Shown here piece by piece: positions 1-9,310 of a stretch of 34,664 nucleotides of DNA. Position numbers and translations under genes: made by a program. The notes beneath the pieces were generated by a model that was not told where the DNA came from, did not search any database, and saw nothing but the letters and a program-made list of their open reading frames with translations. Source of the stretch: Candidatus Sabulitectum sp. (GTDB lineage Bacteria; Fermentibacterota; Fermentibacteria; Fermentibacterales; JCC-6); NCBI GenBank assembly GCA_023145375.1, contig JAGLDY010000079.1:1-34664 (forward strand), read 5' to 3'. Every line of letters starts with the position of its first letter. The stretch's first letter is position 1.

Positions 1-761
1 TTTACCCTGAAATAGACGGCACTTCCTGTGTACAGGGCATAGTTATCAAAGAATGTACAGAAGGAGATCTCAGGGTTTGACAGGGCAAAGCAGTATATCC
101 CTCCTCCGTCGTCGTGGGCGTATCCTCCTGTGAAGAGGCAGTTGAAGATCACAGGAGTGCTGTGATAGCAGAATACAGCTCCGCCATCGTCCCAGGAAGT
201 ATTGTCTACAAAAGAGGAGTGGCTGATGGATGCATCTGAAGTGTATAGGTAAATTCCCGCCCCTGCAGAGATGCATTCATTGCTTTGAAAATAGCAGTAT
301 CTGATAACCGGAGCACCCTTCCATGAGTAAATGGCACCGCCGTTGTCGGCTGTGCACTGGATGAATCTTGAATATTGTATCAGCGGTGAGGAGTGTTTTG
401 TGTGGATGGCTCCACCGAATGCGTCAAGTGAAGAATTGCCGTCTGTGAACGTAAATCCTGAGATAACCATTGTTGTATCTATCACTCCCCCGGCGGTGCA
501 GTCCATGTCTACGATACTGTCTGAGAGGCTGTCCCCGGAAAGGACGACTGACCACGGTTCCTGTTCGTTACCAAGAAGCACTATTCCGTTGTGATCAGCT
601 GTAATGGCAATGAGATTCTCACCGTTTTCACTCCCATGGTGAATGCCCGGCATGACCAGTACTGTGTCTCCAGGGGCCGAGGAGTCCAGGGCGTTTTGAA
701 TGCTTTCTCCAGGGTAGACAGGAGTGGTAAAGCCTATGATGAATGCAAGAATAATTATCAT
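1..761 (-). CDS. Secreted parallel beta-helix protein, partial (3' end beyond the left edge)
   Basis: About 253 residues are visible and the reading frame is open to the left edge. The ATG at 759-761 overlaps the stop of the upstream gene in an ATGA (4 bp), so translation is probably coupled. The protein opens with a short hydrophobic export signal (MIIILAFIIGFTTPVYPGES) followed by IQNALDSSAPGDTVLVMPGIH, the usual first turn of right-handed beta-helix proteins. Repeated turns follow with GG-rich strand ends: DNGGAIYS, DDGGAVFC and DDGGGIYC. The same turns occur in the 473-residue neighbour, so the two are likely paralogues. A C-terminal sorting domain would be expected beyond the edge but cannot be seen. 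Such folds often bind or cleave polysaccharide, or act as adhesins. No catalytic residues could be assigned. Confidence 0.85.
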   Translation of the reverse strand, partial: MIIILAFIIGFTTPVYPGESIQNALDSSAPGDTVLVMPGIHHGSENGENLIAITADHNGIVLLGNEQEPWSVVLSGDSLSDSIVDMDCTAGGVIDTTMVISGFTFTDGNSSLDAFGGAIHTKHSSPLIQYSRFIQCTADNGGAIYSWKGAPVIRYCYFQSNECISAGAGIYLYTSDASISHSSFVDNTSWDDGGAVFCYHSTPVIFNCLFTGGYAHDDGGGIYCFALSNPEISFCTFFDNYALYTGSAVYFRV

Positions 762-2179
762 CTTACCACTACCACCTTTCCCGAAGCGATACCATCCGGC
801 CAGCTTGCCTGAAAGAGAAGAAGCCCTCCAGGGAAGGATTCATCAGGGTCCCATACCCATGACATTCCGTCTTCCATGTTAAGGTAGTCTGAGGTGTAAA
901 TTCTTCTTCCTGTAATGTCGTAGACAGAGATAATAACCGGTGCGGATATTCCAGGGGAGAGGGTCAGCTTTACTGTGGACGCGGCGGGAGATGGAGTGAC
1001 AGTCAATCTGAAGGCCTCATTTTGTTCTTCAGGGGTAATGCCTGTCTGATCAGGGTTAAGATGATGAAATCCCATATCTGCAGTTCCGGTATCTGGAACA
1101 CTGTCTGTTCTTGTGCTCAGGTCAGCGATAACTGTCTCCTGGGCTGGAGCGTGACCTGTGTTCAGCCCGGGGCTGTCAGCAGGCTGACCGGCGTTTATCT
1201 GTGAAATGTTCAGCTCCGTATCCGCGTAGAGGGGGTCTACACTGATGTTTCCTTCAGTGCCTGTAGGATCTTCCATTCCCTGGTAATTAGCGATGGTGTT
1301 GTCCCAGCAGCATACATGTGAAATGAATGGGATATTGACGCTGATAACATTGATCCCTCCTTTTCCCTGATTTGATGTTATTATGGAGGATACAACCGAG
1401 ACTGAGTCAATGGTATGAAGTCGCATCCCGCCACCGTCATCAAAGGCTTCATTGGAATGAATGGTCAGGAACGAGAAGTTCGATGTGCCCTGCAGTACCG
1501 TAATTGCCCCGCCGTCATCCCCTGAGTAGTTTCCCGTGAAAAGAGAGCTTGAGAGGTTCAGCGTACTCTGATATGCATTCAGACCGCCTCCATCATCTGA
1601 ACTGGTATTGGATAGGAATTTAACAAGGAAACCGCTGAAACTACATGCATACAGATCGATGCCGCCTCCTGTGACCAGTGCTTCGTTGTCACTGATGGTG
1701 GAGTACTGAATTGTAAGGGTTCCACCCTCGGCGCCAACCCCTCCACCGATAAGTGCTGTGTTGCCGTATATCAGGCAGTTGCTCACAACTGCTTTTGACT
1801 CGCTTGCGGAGACACCGCCACCATTGAAAGCGGACGCTCCGGTGGCATTACCCCCGGTGATGATCAGGTTCTCCAGTATAACTTCAGACAAGTGGGGTCC
1901 AAGAAGACTTACAACAGACCTTTCGATGTTCTCCCCGTCAAGCACTGCTCTGTTATCAGCCACTGAAGTGATAACAACCCCTGATTGTGAAGGGCCTGCT
2001 GTGAGAATGGGCTGCTCTGCAGAACTCATGTACACGCCTGGTGTAAGAAAGAGAGTGTCTCCCTGAGAAAGGGTTAAAAGACTGTCAGCTATGTTATCCC
2101 CAGGCTCTACAGTAAGAGTTATTGCCTGGACGGGTGCGGATACAAGTGCAAGGATAATCGAGAGGAATAATCTTTTCAT
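758..2179 (-). CDS. Secreted right-handed beta-helix protein with C-terminal sorting domain
   Basis: This 473-residue protein starts with a clear signal peptide (MKRLFLSIILALVSAPVQA). Residues about 20-330 form a right-handed parallel beta-helix, shown by 'VEPGDNIADSLLTLSQGDTL' and repeated turns such as NGGGVSAS, IGGGVGAE, TGGGIDLY, DDGGGLNA, DDGGAITV and DDGGGMRL. The last 80 or so residues look like a type IX secretion or FlgD-like sorting domain: VTPSPAAS, then VYDITGRRIYTSD, ending in GKVVVVR. The protein is therefore likely exported and anchored or released at the cell surface. It overlaps the CotH gene upstream by 4 bp (ATGA) and the next beta-helix gene downstream by 4 bp, making a coupled three-gene operon. 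Substrate or ligand is unknown. Confidence 0.88.
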   Translation of the reverse strand: MKRLFLSIILALVSAPVQAITLTVEPGDNIADSLLTLSQGDTLFLTPGVYMSSAEQPILTAGPSQSGVVITSVADNRAVLDGENIERSVVSLLGPHLSEVILENLIITGGNATGASAFNGGGVSASESKAVVSNCLIYGNTALIGGGVGAEGGTLTIQYSTISDNEALVTGGGIDLYACSFSGFLVKFLSNTSSDDGGGLNAYQSTLNLSSSLFTGNYSGDDGGAITVLQGTSNFSFLTIHSNEAFDDGGGMRLHTIDSVSVVSSIITSNQGKGGINVISVNIPFISHVCCWDNTIANYQGMEDPTGTEGNISVDPLYADTELNISQINAGQPADSPGLNTGHAPAQETVIADLSTRTDSVPDTGTADMGFHHLNPDQTGITPEEQNEAFRLTVTPSPAASTVKLTLSPGISAPVIISVYDITGRRIYTSDYLNMEDGMSWVWDPDESFPGGLLLFQASWPDGIASGKVVVVR

Positions 2180-4332
2180 GGTGCACCCAGTATTGTAATT
2201 TTTTTTGATTGAAGAAATCCCATGTTCCTTACCCCCACAAAATATATACCTGAAGGCAACTCTCCAGTTTCAATGGAAAGGGAAGAAACTCCCGCTAACA
2301 GCTCTGCTTCCAGAGGGGTCAGCAGCACTCTGCCAGTTATGTCATAGAGAGAGATCTCCACAATAACCGGTGCTATGGCAGTCAGTTGTATAGAAAGATC
2401 CCCTGTGACAGGAACGGGTCCGTTTATGGAAAAGCTTACTGCGCCGTGACTTGGCCACTGGGGGTCCCAGCTGTCAGGTGAAAATGGTGTTCCTCCGAAT
2501 GGACCGGCAATCCATGATGCTGGATTCTGATTTGGGAGAGAGGTGTCCAGAAGGGTAAGTGTGGAACCGTACCCAGCTGTCTGCCAGGGCCAGGGATCGT
2601 ATGGCAGATAAGAGACGCTGTCCACTGTGTTTCCCATTGGGTCCAGGAGCATCAACCTGTCACCGTTGTCAGAGAGGTTGAAAGTAAGCCACCAGGAAGG
2701 AGGTGGAATTGTTTCAAACGCGCTGAGGAAAGCGAATGAGTCAGAGGAGAATACCATGCATTGACCTGAATTAAGAAGCAGGTCTCCCAGTGTGGTCAGG
2801 TTGGTTCTGTTGTTGTCACGTATGGACCATCCAGCAAGGCTTACCGGTTCGTCTTCAATATTGATCACTTCGAACCAGTCTCCCGGGTTGAACTGAGGAG
2901 CACTCATGTAGTTGATCTCGTTGATGACAATACTGCCTGAGATCGCATGGATATCATCTGCCTCTGGAGTAACCGGGCCGTTGTCTGATCTCTGCTCTGT
3001 TCCATTTCTTGTGGCATACACCTGCATCCAGAGATCAGAACCTGTGAACCGGCCTGGTACAATATGTGAAGTATCTGAAGGGAAAGCTTCGTACACCACA
3101 TCATCCGGGTTGTTGAAAAGACTGTCCGGTGATATCACCAGCCGCCAGGTACAAAGGTCTCCTGCGTTCTGCCAGGTCACTTTGATGTCCTCTCCGCGGC
3201 TTTCCAGGTTTCGGATACTGAAGGGGAGTGGCCACTGTTCATACTGTTCCAGTACATAAGAGTACCTTGCCTCAGGCCAGTTCTTCAGATTCCCCACCTC
3301 TCCCCAGAACTGGTCCATGGCAAAATCCCTGAAGGGGTCTGCCTCCACAAGTGGAGCCATCAGCTCTGCCAGAGAATCAATGGTGTTCCCCTGGGAGAAT
3401 TCCAGAAGATCTGGATATTGTCCCTGCATCTCCGCAAAGAGCTCTTCTCTGATGGTCTCATTGCACCACATTCTCCAGATGAGAGTGTTTCTTCTGTTGC
3501 CGTTGTTGCTGGAGTTCTTGTTGTAAGGGAATTCAGGGCCGTACTTCCACCAGGTTCTGTCCATGTCCCAGGTGATGTAGCGCCACTTTCCCGCTCCGCC
3601 TGACTCATCCAGCAGTAGAAAATAGTTGTGGTAGTAGGTGCTTCCATGTCCCAGAAGAACATTTGCAGCTACGCAGGTTAGAAGATCGGTGTAATGGAAT
3701 CTTTCCTGCAGCTGTTCCTGAAAGAGATCTTCAGGACAGAGCTTCAACCAGTAGAGCAGGAGAAGAAAGTCATCCCAGGGCTGGAATACATGAGTCTTCT
3801 TGGAATAGGGTTCCAGCTCGTCTGCCCTGTCCAGTGTGGTGTACCTGTCGGCGCACTTGTATATCACTGCTTCATCCGGCAGAGGCGTATTAATGAGGAA
3901 ATCCCCATCTACATCTTCTACCGAGATATAGCCTCCCTGGGTCTCTCCATTGAAAACCACTTCCACCAGGTGAACTTCAGGTACAATCTGCCCTATTCGG
4001 TTGTAGTAGAGATATGAAAGGCACTCTCTCAGCCGTGTATGGTCAAGGTACTCCGCATTGAGATTCAACTCGTCCCGACCGAACAGGTATACACCCTCCC
4101 CGAACTCTATTTTTAAGGATTTTTTAGGGTATTCTCTGCTGGTGGCACCACGAATTCGAAACTGACTCTGAAATGTAAACCCATCGTAAGTGAGTTGAAT
4201 CGGAACATATATGTCTTCCCAGAAATAGTCACAGGCGTACTCCCATTGGCTCTGATCAAATTGGAGATGGAGTACAGGTATCGTGTCCGGCCAGCCCGGG
4301 TTAGCAATCAGTGCAAAACATATCAGCAGCAA
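2176..4332 (-). CDS. Secreted CotH kinase-like protein with lamin-tail domain and sorting domain
   Basis: This 718-residue protein carries a CotH domain: RIRGATSREYPKKSLKI lies at residues 59-75 and the acidic WDMDRTWW motif at about 255-262. CotH proteins are atypical secreted kinases in Bacillus spores and are common in exported proteins of environmental bacteria. Residues about 475-600 match a lamin-tail domain (GSIVINEINY, DWFEVINIEDEPVSLAGWSI). The C-terminus has LYDITGRVLL and ELPSGIYFV, typical of a type IX-like sorting domain. The start is TTG at 4332: an AGGAG lies 6 bases upstream and an in-frame TGA sits two codons before it, which rules out a longer protein. The short N-terminus LLICFALIANPGWPDT acts as the export signal. 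First gene of the coupled minus-strand operon. Confidence 0.88.
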   Translation of the reverse strand: MLLICFALIANPGWPDTIPVLHLQFDQSQWEYACDYFWEDIYVPIQLTYDGFTFQSQFRIRGATSREYPKKSLKIEFGEGVYLFGRDELNLNAEYLDHTRLRECLSYLYYNRIGQIVPEVHLVEVVFNGETQGGYISVEDVDGDFLINTPLPDEAVIYKCADRYTTLDRADELEPYSKKTHVFQPWDDFLLLLYWLKLCPEDLFQEQLQERFHYTDLLTCVAANVLLGHGSTYYHNYFLLLDESGGAGKWRYITWDMDRTWWKYGPEFPYNKNSSNNGNRRNTLIWRMWCNETIREELFAEMQGQYPDLLEFSQGNTIDSLAELMAPLVEADPFRDFAMDQFWGEVGNLKNWPEARYSYVLEQYEQWPLPFSIRNLESRGEDIKVTWQNAGDLCTWRLVISPDSLFNNPDDVVYEAFPSDTSHIVPGRFTGSDLWMQVYATRNGTEQRSDNGPVTPEADDIHAISGSIVINEINYMSAPQFNPGDWFEVINIEDEPVSLAGWSIRDNNRTNLTTLGDLLLNSGQCMVFSSDSFAFLSAFETIPPPSWWLTFNLSDNGDRLMLLDPMGNTVDSVSYLPYDPWPWQTAGYGSTLTLLDTSLPNQNPASWIAGPFGGTPFSPDSWDPQWPSHGAVSFSINGPVPVTGDLSIQLTAIAPVIVEISLYDITGRVLLTPLEAELLAGVSSLSIETGELPSGIYFVGVRNMGFLQSKKITILGAP

Positions 4333-4495
4333 AATTCACTCCTATTCATTTTGACTTCATTGAACATACTTCATTTACAGTGTTTTCAGTATTTCTTGCT
4401 GTTGCCTGTTTTTATATCCTTGTGACTCTTGTGGCTTGCGAATCAACTGTTTTTATTAAATATTCACTCCGTAAACAAAAGACAGGAGGAATACT
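4333..4495. other. Divergent intergenic region
   Basis: This AT-rich gap of 163 bases separates the CotH operon (minus) from the plus-strand exported-protein pair and must hold promoters for both. Each side ends in a strong SD sequence (AGGAG for the minus gene, AGGAGGA at 4484-4490 for the plus gene), both serving TTG starts. Only weak promoter-like hexamers were seen, so no promoter is called. Confidence 0.5.
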
Positions 4496-5080
4496 TTGTT
4501 CACAGTTCTCTTGCTAATGGCTTCTGTGTGTGTGCCAGTCAGTGTTGATGCGCTGGGGGGAATGGTTGTTCCGGGAATCCCCGAGACAGACGGGCCTTCT
4601 GTTTTCTGGGAGTTTAGAGTTGGTGTTGGGGTAGCAGAGAACTGGACAGTGTTTGTTTCTCTTCCTTTCTGGAAAATATCCAATTTTCATCCTACATCTA
4701 TCCCTCCGGAATTTGTCGAGGATGAGCAGTATCCGGAGTTTAATTGGAAGTATGACTGGTTTACCGAGTATTCAGACAGCCGTATTGGTTATCAGTTTGG
4801 CGTGGGAAGGTGCCTGGGTCCGTTTTCTGTGGAAGCTGCAGCCGGGGTTGTGAAGAGAACATCACAATACACAATGTCCGGGGTTGATGTTGATGGGTAT
4901 GGAGAAAACGAGTATCATGAGAACAGGTTCCTTGGTTCACTGGGTATCGTTATTCCAACAGGACGCAACGGTGTGTTCAATCTGGGAGTAAAAACAGAGG
5001 ATTTCAACCACTGGTTCTTCTCTGCCGGTGCAGGTCTCACCATTTCTTTGGATGACTTTACCGGTACTGGAGGGGAATAG
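4496..5080 (+). CDS. Exported protein, probable small outer-membrane beta-barrel
   Basis: This 194-residue protein has no recognised family. The N-terminus MFTVLLLMASVCVPVSVDA is a signal peptide. The rest alternates hydrophobic and polar residues and is rich in Gly, Phe, Trp and Tyr (VFWEFRVGVGVAENWTVFVSLPFW; YQFGVGRCLGPFSVEAAAGVV; GVFNLGVKTEDFNHWFFSAGAGLTI), which fits amphipathic strands of an outer-membrane barrel. The start is TTG at 4496, six bases after a near-perfect AGGAGGA; no ATG is close. It is followed one base after its stop by a second small exported protein of similar character, so the two probably form an operon and perhaps act together. Function unknown. Confidence 0.75.
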   Translation: MFTVLLLMASVCVPVSVDALGGMVVPGIPETDGPSVFWEFRVGVGVAENWTVFVSLPFWKISNFHPTSIPPEFVEDEQYPEFNWKYDWFTEYSDSRIGYQFGVGRCLGPFSVEAAAGVVKRTSQYTMSGVDVDGYGENEYHENRFLGSLGIVIPTGRNGVFNLGVKTEDFNHWFFSAGAGLTISLDDFTGTGGE

Positions 5081-5081
5081 C

Positions 5082-5630
5082 ATGCTAAAATATCTTCTTC
5101 TCTTCTTTGTAGTTTCTCTGGCTATTTCTTTCCCGGGAAGTTTTAAAGTATCCTTTTCACGAACGGATTTTGTTGACGGTTCAATTCCACAACTGGCAGA
5201 CCACTTTCTTATGATGAAGATGGGCTCTGATATAGAGATCTCTTCACAATTCGACCTTATCATCAGAGGTGGATACGGATCATCTGAACCATCTGTCCCA
5301 GTTGAAGTTCCCGACTCTATTCTAGTCTCTGACGAAGAAGGGAGGATATGGACAATTGAAGGCGGGATGGATTACCTGATAATTCCTCAAGCTCCTTTTT
5401 TCCTCAGAGCAACCGCAGGTTCTGCATACATATTGAGAGATTACAACATGGGGCAATACTATCAGAGATACACTGAGCGCAGTTGGGAACCTCTCTTTGC
5501 CGTTGGTCTGGGGAGCGAGTTACCAGTTGATTTCTTTCCCGTGATCAGCAAATTGGAATTTCTTATCTCTGCTGAATGGATCGGCTCTGATGTGATGGCG
5601 GTTACAGGTGAGATCGGTATAGGTATCTAA
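5082..5630 (+). CDS. Exported protein, probable small outer-membrane beta-barrel
   Basis: This 182-residue protein begins at ATG 5082, one base after the stop of the preceding gene, with the SD GGAGGGG in that gene's last codons. The N-terminus MLKYLLLFFVVSLAISFPGS is a signal peptide. The body shows strand-like alternation (FKVSFSRTDFVDG, FDLIIRGGYGSSE, WTIEGGMDYLI, PFFLRATAGSAYI, EPLFAVGLGSEL, EFLISAEWIGSDV, ending VTGEIGIGI) and ends in a hydrophobic stretch, as many outer-membrane barrels do. A longer frame upstream to 5028 exists but lies inside the previous gene and has no signal sequence. Function unknown; it is the last gene before a strong terminator hairpin. Confidence 0.75.
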   Translation: MLKYLLLFFVVSLAISFPGSFKVSFSRTDFVDGSIPQLADHFLMMKMGSDIEISSQFDLIIRGGYGSSEPSVPVEVPDSILVSDEEGRIWTIEGGMDYLIIPQAPFFLRATAGSAYILRDYNMGQYYQRYTERSWEPLFAVGLGSELPVDFFPVISKLEFLISAEWIGSDVMAVTGEIGIGI

Positions 5631-5632
5631 AC

Positions 5633-5660
5633 ATACTGGGCCGCATTTGCGGCCCAGTAT
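5633..5660. terminator. Convergent hairpin terminator
   Basis: A perfect 12-bp stem (ATACTGGGCCGC / GCGGCCCAGTAT) closes on a four-base ATTT loop. It lies between the ends of the plus-strand exported-protein pair and the minus-strand transketolase gene, so it probably stops transcription from both sides. The U-tract on either side is weak. Confidence 0.8.
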
Positions 5661-5668
5661 TCATTTGA

Positions 5669-7585
5669 TCATCTGAGCTTTTCTATTATCGTTTCAGCGA
5701 TCTGTTCAGGCTGAAGCCCCTGAAGGGTGTACAGATCCTCAGCATCTCCGCTCATTCCGTAGTGGGTGACACCGATTCTTGTGAGAGGTGGGGCATTGCC
5801 CGCCCCTGCCAGCGCCAGGGCAATTCCTGCACCGAGCCCAGTCTCTGTGTCATGATCTTCCACTGTGATTATGTGCTTGTACTGCAGGAGGCTGTTTGTA
5901 AATTTCTCTGAGATCTCCGTGGGGCAGCTTACTCCCCATACTGCGGTGGATATTCCCCCGACCTCAAGTATCTGAGCCGCCTGTATTGCCTTACCGCAGG
6001 TTGGTCCCATTGCCAGAATGGCAACATCCGTACCGGTTCTGAATTTGTCTGCTTCACCGTAGTTGAATTCATAGTTCTCATCGAAGAAGACCGACCCGTC
6101 TTCTTTTGTGATCGGTGTTGTCTTTGATCGACCCATAGCCAGGAAGTAGTTCCCGGGATTTGTTGCAGCGTGACGAACCGCTCTGTCTGTCTGATTCGGA
6201 TCTGCGGGAACAACTGTTTTGTAGTTTGGGAGGGCGCGTAGAAGCCCTGCATACTTGATGCAGTGGTGAGTTTTTCCGTCAGACCCAACATTCAGTCCGC
6301 AGTGTGTTGCCACAACTTTCAGATTCGTATGATTTATATCGTTCAGTCTGTGCTGGTTGAAGGTTTCATCTATTGCAAAAACACCGAAGTCGCTCCAGAA
6401 CACAACCTTATCTGCAAGAGTGGCACACCCTGCCATGGTGGCAGTGTGGTGTTCCATTATTCCCGTCTGGAAGAAGTGTCCCGGGTACTTCTTTGCGAAT
6501 TCCGCAGTTTTTACACTTCCTGCAAGATCGCAGTCAAATACCAGGGGGATGTTGTCTTGGTTTGCGTCAGCCAGACTGACAAGTGCCTTACCCCAGGCAC
6601 TTCTGTTATCGCCTTTGTGATTCAGGTTGTAAGTGATCGGGTCACCTGTGTTGCCCATTAAGTGGTAGGCTGGCTCTTCCCGGCAACTTGCTCCTCTGTT
6701 CTTCAAGTATGTTTTTCTTTCCGCAGCAAGCTCGTCCATGTTGTTGGCGATGTTAAGCTCTTTCAATGCTTCTTCCAGCTCATCCTTCTTAAGGGCTCTG
6801 CCGTGGAAGTCTGCCTTGTTCTCCATGAAGGAAACACCCTTGCCCATGACTGTTCTGGCAAGAACAAGTCTTGGCCTCTTCTGTTCCTCAGGACGCAGGG
6901 CTCTGTAAAGGTCACTGAGGCTGTGGCCGTCAACTTCAACAACATCCCATCCTGATGCTACAAATTCAGCTCTCAGGTTTACCGGCATTACATCCGCCGT
7001 GTCACCGGATATCTGCAGGTGGTTGAGATCTATGATGTAAGTGAGATTCTTCATCAGGTACTTACTGGCAAATCTTCTTGCTTCGGATATCTGACCTTTC
7101 TGATTCTCACCGTCACCGGCCACTACCCAGATGTGATTCTTTATTCCGTTACTTCGGCTGGCAATACCCATTCCCACAGCTGCGCTGAGACCCTGTCCCA
7201 GATTTCCGCTGGTAAGCTCGATCCCAGGCAGGTGTCTTTCTATGTGGCCTTCAAAATCGCTTCCTGCAAGTCTGAAAGATACAACCGCTTCATGAAGGTC
7301 AAAGAAATTGAGAGCACCAAGAACGCTGTAAACAGCAGGTGAGGTATGGCCGTGGCTTACTACTATTCTGTCACGCTCTGTCATTAGAGGTTCTTCAGGA
7401 TTCACTTTGGCTTGACTCCAGAGCAGTGCAAAAATTTCCAGGCTGCTCATAGAGCCTCCAGGGTGGCCACTTGCCGCAAGGCTGGTCATCTTAAGGATGT
7501 TCCCTCTGGCAGTGTGACAAAGGCTCTTCAGTTCTTCTTCGACGGTTCCCGGAAGTGACGGAGGAATGAAATTTGTTCTTTCCAT
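5669..7585 (-). CDS. tkt: Transketolase
   Basis: This 638-residue protein is a full-length thiamine-diphosphate transketolase, moving two-carbon ketol units between sugar phosphates in the non-oxidative pentose phosphate pathway. Visible motifs in order: SGHPGGSMSS (about 39-48), SHGHTSPA (77-84), the ThDP/metal motif starting GDGENQKGQISEARRFA (157 on) and closing at DLNHLQISG, and the pyrimidine-binding domain with the activating Glu in TGIMEHH. The C-terminal domain carries GPTCGKAIQAAQIL and ends QPEQIAETIIEKL. Both halves are in one chain, as in the classical enzyme and unlike the split archaeal type. The ATG lies five bases after the ftcD stop, so the two are co-transcribed. A DXS-like identity is less likely given length and motifs. 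Confidence 0.92.
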   Translation of the reverse strand: MERTNFIPPSLPGTVEEELKSLCHTARGNILKMTSLAASGHPGGSMSSLEIFALLWSQAKVNPEEPLMTERDRIVVSHGHTSPAVYSVLGALNFFDLHEAVVSFRLAGSDFEGHIERHLPGIELTSGNLGQGLSAAVGMGIASRSNGIKNHIWVVAGDGENQKGQISEARRFASKYLMKNLTYIIDLNHLQISGDTADVMPVNLRAEFVASGWDVVEVDGHSLSDLYRALRPEEQKRPRLVLARTVMGKGVSFMENKADFHGRALKKDELEEALKELNIANNMDELAAERKTYLKNRGASCREEPAYHLMGNTGDPITYNLNHKGDNRSAWGKALVSLADANQDNIPLVFDCDLAGSVKTAEFAKKYPGHFFQTGIMEHHTATMAGCATLADKVVFWSDFGVFAIDETFNQHRLNDINHTNLKVVATHCGLNVGSDGKTHHCIKYAGLLRALPNYKTVVPADPNQTDRAVRHAATNPGNYFLAMGRSKTTPITKEDGSVFFDENYEFNYGEADKFRTGTDVAILAMGPTCGKAIQAAQILEVGGISTAVWGVSCPTEISEKFTNSLLQYKHIITVEDHDTETGLGAGIALALAGAGNAPPLTRIGVTHYGMSGDAEDLYTLQGLQPEQIAETIIEKLR

Positions 7586-7590
7586 TGTTC

Positions 7591-9282
7591 TCAGCCTTCG
7601 TTCTTAAGTTTTGCTATTAACTTCTCCTGTACAATTGCGCTCAGTTTTTCAGTCTTCTCCAGAAGAGTATCAGCTTCTTCAGCAATTCTTTTTTTGTAAT
7701 CCTGATCCTCTATCTCCGGGAGATTGATGAGAACATTGTAGTATGCACCGGTTGCACATGCTTTAGCTGCTGCTGCAGCAACTCCTGCGTCAGAGAGGCT
7801 TGACTGCATTCCCCGTTCTACAAGTGCCAGAGCCATCTCCGCAATCTCAGGTGATCTTTTCAGGACACTCAGAGGTACCTCGATGGCACCCTTTATTGCA
7901 GACTGTACATCTCCTTTTGCCCGCGCTGTATTCATCCACACGTTGAATGCCCTGGTGTCGTCATCTATTGCATTTACCAGGAATTCCTTGATGTTCTGAG
8001 CTTTTGGCGCCAGCTCCAGCATCTCCTCCCAGCTTGATCTGAACTTTCTGTTCTTTACAGTGAGGTTTGCAACCATACTGTCCAGACCTGCGCCTACTGC
8101 ACCCATGAGAGCTGCAGCACTGCCTCCACCGGGAGCGGGGCTGTCGATGGAGAGTTCGTCGCAGAAAGCCCTGCATGTCATGCCGGAGAGGTTCACCGAT
8201 CTATCGGCGATGATGTATTCAACGATCTTCTTGTCAGGGTCAAATTTAGCCACATCGCTGAGCCCCATTGATCTGATGGCAATGTCCACAAGCTCCCGCT
8301 CAGGTGCTCCAACAGACTTTGCCTGCTTACCGATGTTCATAAGCGCACGGTTCTGTTTGGCAAGGTAGTACATTCCGGCGTCAACCATGGAACTCAGGGG
8401 AACAAGCCCCACAACTTCGCTTCCTGTAACCATTAGTCCCAGTTTTTCCGCCTCTTCTCTTGTCACATCAAACCCGATGTGAAGGGGTGTAACGGAAATG
8501 TCAGTGAGGTTCATTGTGACCTGAGCTGTATTGTATTCTTCAATGAACCAGCCGAAAGCCTTGCAGTTCTTCAGGCGACCCTCCTGCTGGATCTTTTTCC
8601 CATCCTCATCCCTGGCGAATTTCCACTGATTCGTTCTCTGTGTTCTTCCGGTATCACGGATGTTCAGAGCGATCTCTTTAGCCATGGAGGTGTCAGAGGT
8701 GTTAAGGTTTACATTGTAGGCTATGAGAAAATTCCTTGCACCAATGGTGCAGACTCCTGTTTTTGCTGTTGCGTCATTCCATTCATTCGGGCCGAAATCA
8801 GGCTTCCATTCAGCTTTTCCAAACTTGTTCTGAAGTGCTTCGTATTCGCCTTCGCGAATGTTGGGCAACTTGACCCACTCCGGTTTTGAAGCTGCATATT
8901 CGTAAAGATAGACAGGAATACCAAGTTCCTCTCCCACCTTCTTACCCAGCCTTCTGGCAAGATCAGCACACTCCTCCATTGTTATTCCACTCACAGGAAC
9001 GAAGGGGCATACATCTGTGGCTCCGTGACGAGGATGGGACCCGTGCTGTGTTCTCATATCAATAAGCTTACCGGCACTTTCGATCACATTAAATGCCGAC
9101 TGGAGTACCGCCTCAGGTTCCCCTGCAATGGTAATGACAGTTCTGTTGGTTGCTGCACCGGGGTCAACATCCAGCACAGATGCTCCGCTAACCGATGAGG
9201 CAGCTTTTACAACAGCATCGATCACTTCCTGATTCCTGCCGTCGGATATATTGGGTACACACTCAACGATGCGCTTTGCCAT
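7591..9282 (-). CDS. ftcD: Bifunctional glutamate formimidoyltransferase / formimidoyltetrahydrofolate cyclodeaminase
   Basis: This 563-residue protein joins two enzymes of histidine breakdown. The N-terminal part (about 1-330, starting AKRIVECVPNISDGRN) is the formiminotransferase, which moves the formimino group of N-formimino-glutamate to tetrahydrofolate. The C-terminal part (about 365-560) is the cyclodeaminase, recognised by SPAPGGGSAAALMGAVGAGL; it yields methenyl-tetrahydrofolate and ammonia. HGSHPRHGATDVCPFVPV is the conserved transferase core. The ATG at 9282 has AGGAG seven bases upstream. The fused form is the one known from animals and scattered bacteria; many bacteria have separate proteins. 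Transketolase follows in the same operon. The partner hutH is about 18 kb away. Confidence 0.93.
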   Translation of the reverse strand: MAKRIVECVPNISDGRNQEVIDAVVKAASSVSGASVLDVDPGAATNRTVITIAGEPEAVLQSAFNVIESAGKLIDMRTQHGSHPRHGATDVCPFVPVSGITMEECADLARRLGKKVGEELGIPVYLYEYAASKPEWVKLPNIREGEYEALQNKFGKAEWKPDFGPNEWNDATAKTGVCTIGARNFLIAYNVNLNTSDTSMAKEIALNIRDTGRTQRTNQWKFARDEDGKKIQQEGRLKNCKAFGWFIEEYNTAQVTMNLTDISVTPLHIGFDVTREEAEKLGLMVTGSEVVGLVPLSSMVDAGMYYLAKQNRALMNIGKQAKSVGAPERELVDIAIRSMGLSDVAKFDPDKKIVEYIIADRSVNLSGMTCRAFCDELSIDSPAPGGGSAAALMGAVGAGLDSMVANLTVKNRKFRSSWEEMLELAPKAQNIKEFLVNAIDDDTRAFNVWMNTARAKGDVQSAIKGAIEVPLSVLKRSPEIAEMALALVERGMQSSLSDAGVAAAAAKACATGAYYNVLINLPEIEDQDYKKRIAEEADTLLEKTEKLSAIVQEKLIAKLKNEG

Positions 9283-9310
9283 TTGAACACTCCTGTTTTG
9301 CTTGAATTCC

